From Verrucomicrobiota bacterium (GTDB taxonomy: Bacteria > Verrucomicrobiota > Verrucomicrobiia > Verrucomicrobiales > Verrucomicrobiaceae): 40,603 nt of DNA. Both the position numbers and the translations under genes were made by a program. The notes under the pieces were generated by a model, which saw only the letters and a list, made by a program, of their open reading frames with translations, made no database searches and had not been told where the DNA came from. Positions 27,974-36,378 of this stretch are shown piece by piece. Location of the stretch: assembly GCA_026397605.1 (NCBI GenBank), contig JAPLUM010000770.1, positions 1 through 40,603 of the forward strand, given 5' to 3'. The first letter of the stretch is position 1; each line of letters opens with the position of its first letter.

Positions 27974-28909
27974 TCAGGGAAAATCTGGTAGAAAAGTGCC
28001 GCGCAATGGATCGCCCTCAGGTGGTCGGCCTCCAGGTCCGCCTCGGCGTCCAGGACCACCAGGAGGGCCGCCTCCATGTTTGGCAAAGCTTTGATCAGGA
28101 ACACCTTTCCATTGGCGTGGCACAAAAGGAAACTCGGGCGTGAGACAATAATAGTATGTGCCTTCTGGATACTCCGGCGTGATCCCGATGCGCCCGTTGG
28201 TTTCATCCAAATCTCCACTGCCTGCCACATACTCCCAATCCTGTGTGAAACGACCATCATAATTGCCACCAGGACCACCCGCTTGCGCGGGCCTTGAGCC
28301 AGCTTTCAGTGTGTAGCTAGATTTCATCACACGAATCACGCTTTTGGCGTCACTGGCTATGTCATACGCTTTGCTTGTGTAAATCGGGAAGCCATCGGCT
28401 GCGTAACCGATCAGCAACATCTTCTGATCATCCCCACCGAGCCGCTCTACCAGGCTCACAGGCATGGCATGATAATGATAGGCGCCTGTGGGCTGGACAT
28501 GAGCATTGTGTTCGTCCAGGCCGAGATTTAAAAAGCCCGTGGCTGCTTCGTAGCGCCAGCCTGATTGAGGATTGTTTTGCCATGTCTCCGCCGTGCCTGG
28601 TTCAAAAGGCACACCATTGAGCGCTACACCCCACCAGCCGAAAACGCGGGATGGCTCTGTGGCCAATGTTGGTTTCAGAGGCACGCGAAAGGTGTAGCTT
28701 TGCGGGCTAGCACTGTTCGGATTGCCCTTGCGCGGGAACTGCCCAGGCTCATGGTCCGGCCAGCCATTGGACTTGATGAAACGATAGTCACCATCCGTGG
28801 TGATACTGACCTGATGCTGGGTGGAAGGAGCCACCGCATAACTCAAGCTTAACGCTACAAAACATGGCAAACAGAGTGCACGGAAATGGTTGAGGCGAGA
28901 TGTGTTCAT
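27974..28909 (-). CDS. YHYH protein, secreted, with Gly/Pro/Arg-rich C-terminus
   Basis: GVALNGVPFEPGTAETW, GAYHYHAMP, LIGYAADGFPIYTSKAY; tail HGGGPPGGPGRRGGPGGRPPEGDPLRG. Confidence 0.93.
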   Translation of the reverse strand: MNTSRLNHFRALCLPCFVALSLSYAVAPSTQHQVSITTDGDYRFIKSNGWPDHEPGQFPRKGNPNSASPQSYTFRVPLKPTLATEPSRVFGWWGVALNGVPFEPGTAETWQNNPQSGWRYEAATGFLNLGLDEHNAHVQPTGAYHYHAMPVSLVERLGGDDQKMLLIGYAADGFPIYTSKAYDIASDAKSVIRVMKSSYTLKAGSRPAQAGGPGGNYDGRFTQDWEYVAGSGDLDETNGRIGITPEYPEGTYYYCLTPEFPFVPRQWKGVPDQSFAKHGGGPPGGPGRRGGPGGRPPEGDPLRGTFLPDFP

Positions 28910-29050
28910 GGTGTTGAAAAGTGAGTTGATGGCATCAGATGAGATCGAACATCAAGAGTAAACCTTAAGCCAAGATGAAATTGAAGAATTTATCTGTCTC
29001 AAGAGGTGTAATGATAACGGTGGGGCTCTCGCGGCGTGTCGTGACGACGT

Positions 29051-29860
29051 TTATAAAATCCGTTCTGGATGCGTATAGACATTCATCGTCTGACCACGCA
29101 AAAAACCAACCAGCGTCTGACCACTGCTTTCGGCAAACTGCACCGCCAGACTGCTGGGCGCTGAAATAGCAGCGACAATCGGAACACCAGCGGCGAGGGC
29201 CTTTTGCATCAGCTCAAAAGAAACACGGCCACTAACGAGCAGAATGTGTCGGCTATAGGGCAAGCGGTCTGCTTTTAAACCATGACCTAGCACTTTATCC
29301 AGGGCATTGTGGCGTCCTACATCTTCCCGCAGCACCAGCATTTCACCCTGCTCATCAAAGATGGCACTGGCGTGCAGGCCACCCGTTTGGGAAAAAGTCT
29401 CCTGAGCCGCGCGGAGCTTGGCCGGCAGAGTCGTTAGGAGTTCGGGCCTCACACGTAGATCCGACGTCACCGACGGAAAACTCATGAACACACTCTCAAT
29501 GCTCGTCTTCCCGCAGATACCACAACTCGAAGCACTAAACACATGGCGGGTCAGGTTCTCCCAGTTCACGACGGCTCCGCCAAGTAGCACATCCACGACA
29601 TTGCCATGCGTATTGCCTGTGCTGGGACATTGGCTGATTTCTAAAATATCCCGTGCGTTTTTTACCACTCCTTCACTGACTAGAAAGCCAGCGACGAGCT
29701 CTTCGTCGTGGCCCGGTGTGCGCATGACGACGGCCACGCTGCGACCTTCGACGCGGATCTCCAAAGGCTCTTCACTGGCGGTGACATCCTGCGCACTCAT
29801 CACGCCATCCGGCAGGCTGATGCGTTGCACGGTCACGGGATAAGTAGCCAGATCACTCAT
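29051..29860 (-). CDS. fdhD: Formate dehydrogenase accessory sulfurtransferase FdhD
   Basis: FSASSCGICGKTSIES (CxxC), TGGLHASAIFDEQGEMLVLREDVGRHNALDKVLG. Confidence 0.96.
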   Translation of the reverse strand: MSDLATYPVTVQRISLPDGVMSAQDVTASEEPLEIRVEGRSVAVVMRTPGHDEELVAGFLVSEGVVKNARDILEISQCPSTGNTHGNVVDVLLGGAVVNWENLTRHVFSASSCGICGKTSIESVFMSFPSVTSDLRVRPELLTTLPAKLRAAQETFSQTGGLHASAIFDEQGEMLVLREDVGRHNALDKVLGHGLKADRLPYSRHILLVSGRVSFELMQKALAAGVPIVAAISAPSSLAVQFAESSGQTLVGFLRGQTMNVYTHPERIL

Positions 29861-31008
29861 ACTTTCCGCTTCCGAGGAGTAAGCAGGCCCACGAGCAGGC
29901 GCTCCAACACGACTTTGTTGTCCAGCTGACTGGTGACGAGTTTTGAGTTGGCCGTGAGGCAGGCATCCAATCCGTTATGCAGTTCATCGAGCGTGAAGCG
30001 GCTAGCTTCTCCCAGAGCCAAGAAAAGTGGGTATGCATTAAAACCCGTGCCATCTTTCTTGCGCGGCAAATGGGAGGTGGCGCTCGGTGGTAGGTTATCT
30101 AGACTCAGAGTGAAGCTAGAGTAACTGTTACTGCTGACGCGGTGCTTGCTGGCCAATTCTTTGACAATGAGTAAATTTCTCACTCTTGGGACGATGGCGG
30201 CGAGGAGGATGCCAATCGCGTTTTGACCCTGATACATCAGCACGCCGAGTAACTCCAAAGCGCGCTGAAGATCCCGAGTGCCGATGGCATTACCGATCTC
30301 CCAAACGACGCCAGCACGGCTCATGGAGACGAGTGCACGCACGGTATTGATACCACAGCGGCGGCGCTCACCGAGATAAAGATCGATCTTTTCAATCTCG
30401 TTTTCCAGCTGGCGGGTATCGTCCCCAGCCATCTGCACGAGCAGATCCAAAGCACCGGTTTCAAAGCTCAGCCCCAGCTCACGGGCCTTCGCATTGGCAT
30501 GGGCCATCACGGCACCTTCCCAGCCAGCCTTGCTGGTGTCAGGTTTATCAAAGATTTCAAAGTTAGCCAGCTTTGAAAGGCGCTTGTAAGATGTGCGGCG
30601 CTTATCGATGACATTGGCACTGAGGACAAACTGCACCTCGGCTCCCAGACCTGCCTCCAGCACATCGAGAATGTTTTCAAAGCCCTGAACGGCAGCCTGG
30701 GCTTTGCCCGTCTGGGTATCTCCCAAGAAATTCGCGGCTTTGAGCCAGACAATTTTAGCTCCACCAAAAAACGGCATCGTCTGCAATGCCTGAATGACAT
30801 TGGAGCAAATTTGGCCAGCATGCTCTGCGTTGTCAGCCTGACCTTCGACAATCTCATTGGCAAAGTCACCCGCATCTGGCGGCGTGAGCTTTTGGACCAT
30901 CCGCATGGCAGCTTCTTTCACCCGCGCATCATCCGTGCCGAGGACGACATGGACCTGGCTTGAGGTAGGGGCGGGGGCTTTCTTTGGCGGCGGCATGTGA
31001 GGCTGCAT
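29857..31008 (-). CDS. holA: DNA polymerase III subunit delta
   Basis: HolA-like organisation: VLGTDDARVKEAAMRMV, FFGGAKIVWLKAANFL, LLVQMAGDDTRQLENEIEKIDLYLGERR. ATGA overlap with fdhD; track ORF begins at a GTG, ATG at 31008 preferred. Confidence 0.9.
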   Translation of the reverse strand: MQPHMPPPKKAPAPTSSQVHVVLGTDDARVKEAAMRMVQKLTPPDAGDFANEIVEGQADNAEHAGQICSNVIQALQTMPFFGGAKIVWLKAANFLGDTQTGKAQAAVQGFENILDVLEAGLGAEVQFVLSANVIDKRRTSYKRLSKLANFEIFDKPDTSKAGWEGAVMAHANAKARELGLSFETGALDLLVQMAGDDTRQLENEIEKIDLYLGERRRCGINTVRALVSMSRAGVVWEIGNAIGTRDLQRALELLGVLMYQGQNAIGILLAAIVPRVRNLLIVKELASKHRVSSNSYSSFTLSLDNLPPSATSHLPRKKDGTGFNAYPLFLALGEASRFTLDELHNGLDACLTANSKLVTSQLDNKVVLERLLVGLLTPRKRKV

Positions 31009-31094
31009 GTTTGAACCAAAACGCGGCAGTGAGCAAGTGATGGTCTTCACAGGCTTGCACCTGACGTGGGCAGCCGCTATGAATCGCGTTTCTT

Positions 31095-31601
31095 ATGGCA
31101 AAGATTCGCATCAAAAACATCGGCAAGGTCATCGCACTGATCATGCGCGGCATTGGCGCGACGCTGCGCTTTGAAGTCGTGGATAAAGCAGGCGCTTTCG
31201 ATAGTTCCCGCACGGGCTGGATTTGGGCCTTTTGGCACAATCGCATGTTCGTGATCCCTTACATTCATGATCAATGGTTCGCGCATATCCCAGGGGCCAT
31301 TTTGAGCAGTCCCAGCGGGGATGGACAAATCATCGCCGATGTGTGCGCTACCTTCGGTTTCGAAGCAGCACGCGGATCGAGCTCAAAGCCAATGAAGGGC
31401 CTGAGCGCGCTCATCATGATGGCAGATAAGGTCAAAGAAGGCCGCGATGTCGGTATCACCCCTGATGGTCCGCGTGGGCCAAAGTACGAGCTGCAGCCGG
31501 GCATCATCAAGCTGCTGGTCAACGATGGTATGGTTGCCCCACTTTCAGTGAGAAAGCTCGATGTTATCAATCAACCGCGCCTTATCAAAAAACACCGCTA
31601 G
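31095..31601 (+). CDS. DUF374-type lysophospholipid acyltransferase family protein, apparently C-terminally truncated
   Basis: WIWAFWHNRMFVIPY, SSPSGDGQIIADVCATFGFEAARGSSSKPMKGLSALIMMADKVKEGRDVGITPDGPRGPKYELQPGIIKL; ends about 20 residues later inside the convergent panC. Confidence 0.8.
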   Translation: MAKIRIKNIGKVIALIMRGIGATLRFEVVDKAGAFDSSRTGWIWAFWHNRMFVIPYIHDQWFAHIPGAILSSPSGDGQIIADVCATFGFEAARGSSSKPMKGLSALIMMADKVKEGRDVGITPDGPRGPKYELQPGIIKLLVNDGMVAPLSVRKLDVINQPRLIKKHR

Positions 31602-32390
31602 CGCGATCAAGCTATGCTCATGCGCTATCGTGAGCGGCTGCAAGGTCTGCTGATCCACCAAAGTGATGTAATCTGGCCGACCAAGACTGGCCTGACTAGC
31701 CAACACAGCACGGATCGTTTCAATCAACCTCTGTGAGCCAGTGACACCACCTAGCCAAGCTTCCTTGGCCTGCATCAGAGCTGCACGCAAAGCTGGGGCC
31801 TGTGCCCGCTCAGCCGCGCTTAGATAGCGATTCCGTGAGCTCATGGCTAGACCATCCGATTCACGCACGGTCTCAATACCGTGAACCAGCACAGGGATAT
31901 CCAGATCACGAACCAACCGACGGATGATGGCGAGCTGCTGATAGTCTTTTTTACCAAACACGGCCTCATCCGGCTGCATCAAATTAAAGAGCTTTGCCAC
32001 CACCGTGCAGACACCATCAAAGTGACCTGGCCGACTGGCACCACAGAGAACATGGGAAAGGCTACTCTCCCGTATCTGAATGCTGCGATCCGCGTGATAG
32101 ACTTCCTGCACACTCGGAGCAAAGACCATGTCGGCGCCAGCCTCAGCGCACATCGCTAAATCTTGATCCAAAGTACGCGGATAGCGATCAAAGTCCTCGT
32201 TAGGCCCGAATTGAAGCGGGTTCACAAAGATGCTGGCAGCCACCTTAGCCTCAGATCCAGCAAAGAGACGCGCTTCACGAACCAACGTGGCGTGCCCCTC
32301 ATGCAGAGCGCCCATGGTGGGCACAAAAACCAAATGACCAGCGCTCTTTCTCCAAGCGCGGAGTTCTTTCACAGTTTCGATCAGAGTCAT
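31545..32390 (-). CDS. panC: Pantothenate synthetase (pantoate--beta-alanine ligase)
   Basis: FVPTMGALHEGHATLVREAR, FVNPLQFGPNEDFDRYPRTLDQD, FGKKDYQQLAIIRRLVRDL, SRNRYLSAAER, RLIDNIEL C-terminus. Confidence 0.97.
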   Translation of the reverse strand: MTLIETVKELRAWRKSAGHLVFVPTMGALHEGHATLVREARLFAGSEAKVAASIFVNPLQFGPNEDFDRYPRTLDQDLAMCAEAGADMVFAPSVQEVYHADRSIQIRESSLSHVLCGASRPGHFDGVCTVVAKLFNLMQPDEAVFGKKDYQQLAIIRRLVRDLDIPVLVHGIETVRESDGLAMSSRNRYLSAAERAQAPALRAALMQAKEAWLGGVTGSQRLIETIRAVLASQASLGRPDYITLVDQQTLQPLTIAHEHSLIALAVFFDKARLIDNIELSH

Positions 32391-33235
32391 GATTTCAGAT
32401 CACGTGATTCAAAGACGGCAATACCGACGATAAGGCAGGAAAGACACACGGCACCCAAGGCCGTGTAATCACGGATAATGATCGGCCACGGAATGTCCTC
32501 GACCAGCAATCGCGTCCAACTGACGATGTGCTTGGTGAGAAGCAGATGGTCATAATTGTCCATGAAACCGGTTTCCTTGAGAATACGGTCAATGATGAAA
32601 TAAGATAGTGCACCAATGGTCGCTGCAGCAGGCTTGATCGGAAAGCAGGAGAGCAGAAACGCGATGCTGCTGATCGTCATCATACTCAAGGAAAGAAAGA
32701 CGGAAGCTATGGCAAAGCGTTGCAGGCCAAAGCCCCATTCATAAAAAGAAAGCAGTCCAATCTCAGGTGCCATGACGAAAAACCCACCACCCCAACCTTT
32801 GAGGGTTAAACCTAGCACAAACGAAGACCAGGTGATGAACTGCACCAGTGCAAAAGTATAACCGATACAAGTCAGGTATTTGATCAGCAACATCCGGGCG
32901 CGGCTGATGGGCCTGACCAGCAGTAATCGGTAATGACCATCCTCGCCTTCTTTGGCCACGATGTCTCCTGCCACGAGCGCCAAATAAATCGCTCCCAGGA
33001 GAACGACGGAAATACCCATGATCATGAAGGCTAGAGTGAGAGCCGAATAATACTGCTCAAAGGCCATGCCTTGACGTGAAATCATGCGTTCAAACACTCG
33101 CTCCACGCCTTTCAGCCGAAAGATAATCAAGATCGCAACTTCAAGCGCCAAGAAAGCTCCGAAGCCAATGTAGGTGCGACGACGTGCAAAGAGTTTTAGC
33201 AGTTCACCCTGCCATTGACGGAAAAAGAGAATCAT
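32387..33235 (-). CDS. ABC transporter permease (ABC-2 type)
   Basis: Multi-TM; DIVAKEGEDGHYRLLLVRPISRARMLLIKYL; 4-bp overlaps with panC and the ATPase gene. Confidence 0.9.
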   Translation of the reverse strand: MILFFRQWQGELLKLFARRRTYIGFGAFLALEVAILIIFRLKGVERVFERMISRQGMAFEQYYSALTLAFMIMGISVVLLGAIYLALVAGDIVAKEGEDGHYRLLLVRPISRARMLLIKYLTCIGYTFALVQFITWSSFVLGLTLKGWGGGFFVMAPEIGLLSFYEWGFGLQRFAIASVFLSLSMMTISSIAFLLSCFPIKPAAATIGALSYFIIDRILKETGFMDNYDHLLLTKHIVSWTRLLVEDIPWPIIIRDYTALGAVCLSCLIVGIAVFESRDLKS

Positions 33236-34125
33236 ACGCCTGTCATTCCGAGATAAAATTCTTCCAAAGTCGGTTTATGTGGCTGCCAGGAGTCCACTCG
33301 CACGCCCGCATCTACGAGCAGCTTTAGCATTTCATGACCGACCGTGTGGCTGGGGAGTTCCACTCTGCTGGTCACTGGATCTAAAATAGCACCCGCACCT
33401 GATATCACTTCACGGGATCTGACGATGTCCCGTGTTTGCAGGATGAAGGACGACTGGCTTTTCTCCTGAGACGGCACGGGTCCCTCATACATCTTGCGGC
33501 CCTGTTTTAAGATGACGCAGCGATCACACATCAGCTCCACCTCACCAAGCAGATGGGAATTGATCAGAATCGTCATGCCAAAATCAGAGCGCAGCTTCAT
33601 AACAAATTCGCGGAATTCACGAATGCCCTCGGGGTCCAGCCCGTCTGTGGGCTCGTCGAGCAGCAAGCATTTCGGCAGCGGCAACAAAGCCTGCGCCAAA
33701 GCCAGCCGCTGTCTCATGCCGTGGCTGTAAGTCTTGGTCTTATGGTTCGCTCGTTCACCCAGATTCACGAGCTTCAGGATGCGTCGGGCTTCCTCCTCAT
33801 CCCACCAGCCGGAGAGTGAGCAGAGCACTTGTAAATTTTGCCAACCTGTCAGGTAATCATAAAAATGCGCAGCCTCATAAATCGCCCCCACATGACTCAG
33901 TGCTCGTGCCCGATTCTGTTGAACAGAGTCTCCACAGATGCGCACCTCCCCTGCATCTGGCCGCACCATGCCAAGGGTAATCCCCAGCACCGTGCTCTTC
34001 CCTGCCCCATTATGACCCAGCAGTCCCAGGATCTCTCCCTGCCGCAGATCAAAGCTCACGTCATCCAGCGCCAAGCGATCATTGCGCCAGCGTTTGGTGA
34101 GATTTCGAACTTCGAGGAGAGCCAT
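33232..34125 (-). CDS. ABC transporter ATP-binding protein
   Basis: LLGHNGAGKST, YSHGMRQRLALAQALL, CLLLDEPTDGLDPEG. Confidence 0.96.
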   Translation of the reverse strand: MALLEVRNLTKRWRNDRLALDDVSFDLRQGEILGLLGHNGAGKSTVLGITLGMVRPDAGEVRICGDSVQQNRARALSHVGAIYEAAHFYDYLTGWQNLQVLCSLSGWWDEEEARRILKLVNLGERANHKTKTYSHGMRQRLALAQALLPLPKCLLLDEPTDGLDPEGIREFREFVMKLRSDFGMTILINSHLLGEVELMCDRCVILKQGRKMYEGPVPSQEKSQSSFILQTRDIVRSREVISGAGAILDPVTSRVELPSHTVGHEMLKLLVDAGVRVDSWQPHKPTLEEFYLGMTGV

Positions 34126-34188
34126 TGGTGGATAGTGCAAAGCGACTTGGGAACAATCAACCCAAAGCCTCAGGCCATCAGGAAAAGA

Positions 34189-34341
34189 TCAATACAGCTG
34201 AAAATACACAGCTGCCCAAATAAGAAGGCCAAAGACGATAACAATGACCGCCAGCGGCATTCTGAAAAACAAGCTTTGGATGCCGGAATGGATCGCCATC
34301 TGCACAAGACGCTGGATAAAAGAACGGAGTTCAGGAGTCAT
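34189..34341 (-). CDS. Putative 50-aa single-TM membrane protein (absent from the supplied ORF track)
   Basis: Manual translation of the minus strand: MTPELRSFIQRLVQMAIHSGIQSLFFRMPLAVIVIVFGLLIWAAVYFQLY*. Lies upstream of, and in the same direction as, the ABC genes. Confidence 0.5.
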   Translation of the reverse strand: MTPELRSFIQRLVQMAIHSGIQSLFFRMPLAVIVIVFGLLIWAAVYFQLY

Positions 34342-34468
34342 CGGCTATAAGGGAGAGAATATGAGACCATTGATAGCCATGGGAAGTGAAGATGCAAAGA
34401 GCCGAATCTTGAGAAGTTATGAATTCCGCTTTCCATTTTTTAAGGCTCATGTCAGCATCTCTTCGATC

Positions 34469-35566
34469 ATGAAGTATTCTCTCAGCATTGCTCTTCTGTT
34501 TTTATCCGCCGCATTTCCCGTATTTTCGCAGAAAGGTGGGCCTTTGATCTCACCTGAGATACATAGCGATCAAAGTATAACTTTCCGCCTTCGCACGCCA
34601 AAAGCTCAAAGTGTGGCCATTCGTGGTCAATGGGACAAAAAGGAAGTCAGCATGACTCTGGACCCCGACAAGATGTGGAGCATCACCGTGCCAAGCATCC
34701 CGTCTGGAGTTTGGGAATACAGCTTCATCGTTGATGGTCTCACAGTCATTGATCCTGCCAATCCAGCAATCAAACCACAGCGTAATCCCAATACCAGCAT
34801 CCTGCATATCCCAGGCACGCCCCCAAATCCTTGGGACTTTCAGGACGTCCCGCACGGCACGGTGCATCAGCATGCCTATCTATCCAAAGCTCTCGACAAA
34901 CAGCGCAGCGCTTGGGTTTACACGCCGCCAGGCTACGAGGCAGACACGACCACGAAGTATCCACTCCTCGTTCTTCAGCATGGCTCTGGAGATCGCCACG
35001 AAACCTGGGTGGCCCATGGGAAAGCGCACTGGATTCTAGATAACCTGATTGCTGCGGGCAAAGCCAAACCAATGATCGTCCTCATGCTGGACGGCCATCC
35101 AATGGGTCAAATCCCTCGTGAAATGGCTGACAAACGCAGCGAATCTCTGATAGCCTTTAAAAACGAGCTTTTTAATGATGGCCTGCCATTGGTGGAGAAG
35201 CTCTACCGCGTCTCCCCTGACCGCGAACAGCGCGCGATCACCGGCCTCAGCATGGGTGGTTGGCAGTCGCTCAGCATAGGCATGACCAATCTCGACCGCT
35301 TTGCCTGGGTAGGTTCCTTTAGCGGTGCCGTGGATGAAAACGAGATCAAGACTGCACTGGATAACGCCAGCGACAGCAATGCAAAGCTGAAACTACTCTG
35401 GCTCGCCTGTGGAGAAAAAGACTTCCTGCTTGATCGTAACAATCAACTCATCACGACCCTCAAAACTCGCGGTGTGAATCACGAATGGCACCTCACTCCT
35501 GGAGATCACTCCTGGCCGATCTGGCGAGATTACCTTGCCCAGTTTGCGCCAAAGCTGTTTCGTTGA
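34469..35566 (+). CDS. Secreted esterase (CE1/enterochelin esterase-like) with N-terminal E-set domain
   Basis: Signal MKYSLSIALLFLSAAFPVFS; TFRLRTPKAQSVAIRGQWD E-set; YPLLVLQHGSGDRHETW; ITGLSMGGWQSL (GLSMGG); TPGDHSWPIWRDYL. Confidence 0.93.
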   Translation: MKYSLSIALLFLSAAFPVFSQKGGPLISPEIHSDQSITFRLRTPKAQSVAIRGQWDKKEVSMTLDPDKMWSITVPSIPSGVWEYSFIVDGLTVIDPANPAIKPQRNPNTSILHIPGTPPNPWDFQDVPHGTVHQHAYLSKALDKQRSAWVYTPPGYEADTTTKYPLLVLQHGSGDRHETWVAHGKAHWILDNLIAAGKAKPMIVLMLDGHPMGQIPREMADKRSESLIAFKNELFNDGLPLVEKLYRVSPDREQRAITGLSMGGWQSLSIGMTNLDRFAWVGSFSGAVDENEIKTALDNASDSNAKLKLLWLACGEKDFLLDRNNQLITTLKTRGVNHEWHLTPGDHSWPIWRDYLAQFAPKLFR

Positions 35567-35570
35567 GGTT

Positions 35571-35960
35571 ATGGGGAGACTTCCTTGGCGCCAAGAACTT
35601 GCATTCCGAATGCTTTCCCTTGGGGCAATATTCCCAGGGATATTACTTTACGGCTGGATTGAAAGGGATTGGCGGATTATTTCTTGGAATGATTTACCGC
35701 TAATCGGGTTGTTACTTTTCATTGCATTGTTTTGCGGTTACAAGGTGATACAGATCGTCGTGCTGGAGTATCGGCCGAAGGTCTTAAACCCAGCTGAAAT
35801 ACGCATGAATCAGCTTCTTGCTGTCTGCGATAGCGTGGATGGTTTGCCGAAGGCCTTTAAGTCCTTCAATCAGTTTTGTGATCATATTTCAGACCTTCAA
35901 ACGCGACGGCTTTTACATCAACTTCACCAGATTCGTCCTGGTTTAGATGCGGGGCGCTGA
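35571..35960 (+). CDS. Small membrane protein of unknown function
   Basis: ATG at 35571; two hydrophobic segments (MLSLGAIFPGILLYGWI, LPLIGLLLFIALFCGYKVIQIVVL). Confidence 0.65.
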   Translation: MGRLPWRQELAFRMLSLGAIFPGILLYGWIERDWRIISWNDLPLIGLLLFIALFCGYKVIQIVVLEYRPKVLNPAEIRMNQLLAVCDSVDGLPKAFKSFNQFCDHISDLQTRRLLHQLHQIRPGLDAGR

Positions 35961-35990
35961 GGATGATTGCGTTGGTAGCGATGCAGAGAA

Positions 35991-36086
35991 GTAGTCACGG
36001 GCTTCAGCCCGTGAGATATCTTTTTGCTCCCATAATCACGCCCCATTCTTTTGAGTCGGCTTGGGCGGACTAAAGTCCGGAACTAC
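35991..36086. repeat. BIME-like inverted REP pair with 5' GTAG tetranucleotide
   Basis: Plus: GTAGTCACGGGCTTCAGCCCGTG (35991-36013). Minus: GTAGTTCCGGACTTTAGTCCG (36086-36066). Confidence 0.85.
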
Positions 36087-36160
36087 TTTTGGCCAGCTCA
36101 ACCAGCGTCTTTCCATCGAAGTCTGATACTAATGGGACGCGGACGATTTATATGGACATG

Positions 36161-36196
36161 AAAAGCCCTGTGAGGATTGCTCCCCACAGGGCTTTT
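36161..36196. terminator. Bidirectional Rho-independent terminator
   Basis: AAAAGCCCTGTG-N12-CACAGGGCTTTT, perfect 12-bp stem with A/T flanks, between convergent gene ends. Confidence 0.85.
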
Positions 36197-36200
36197 GAGA

Positions 36201-36241
36201 GGTGAATTACTTCACCGTAGTGGCGATCTCAGAGAGATCGC
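36201..36241. other. Two further perfect hairpins between the PPDK stop codon and the terminator
   Basis: GGTGAA-TTAC-TTCACC (36201-36216) and GCGATCTC-AGA-GAGATCGC (36223-36241). Confidence 0.6.
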
Positions 36242-36246
36242 ACGCA

Positions 36247-36378
36247 TTATTTTTTCTTAGCAGCAGCTTTTTTGGCTGGAGCAGCCTTCTTGGCTGGAGC
36301 AGCTTTCTTGGCTGGAGCAGCAGCTTTCTTAGCTGGAGCGGCTTTCTTGACGGCTTTTTTTGCAGCTTTCTTGGCCAT
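36247..36378 (-). CDS. Possible nested in-frame ORF: 43-aa histone H1-like peptide
   Basis: ATG at 36378 preceded on the minus strand by AAAAAAAGGAAATAATACT (SD-like AAGGA); [43 protein letters not shown]. Confidence 0.35.
   Translation of the reverse strand: MAKKAAKKAVKKAAPAKKAAAPAKKAAPAKKAAPAKKAAAKKK

Noticed and set aside
29051-29860. Formate dehydrogenase operon around fdhD
   Set aside because: No molybdopterin oxidoreductase subunit is present in the window; fdhD is instead coupled to holA.
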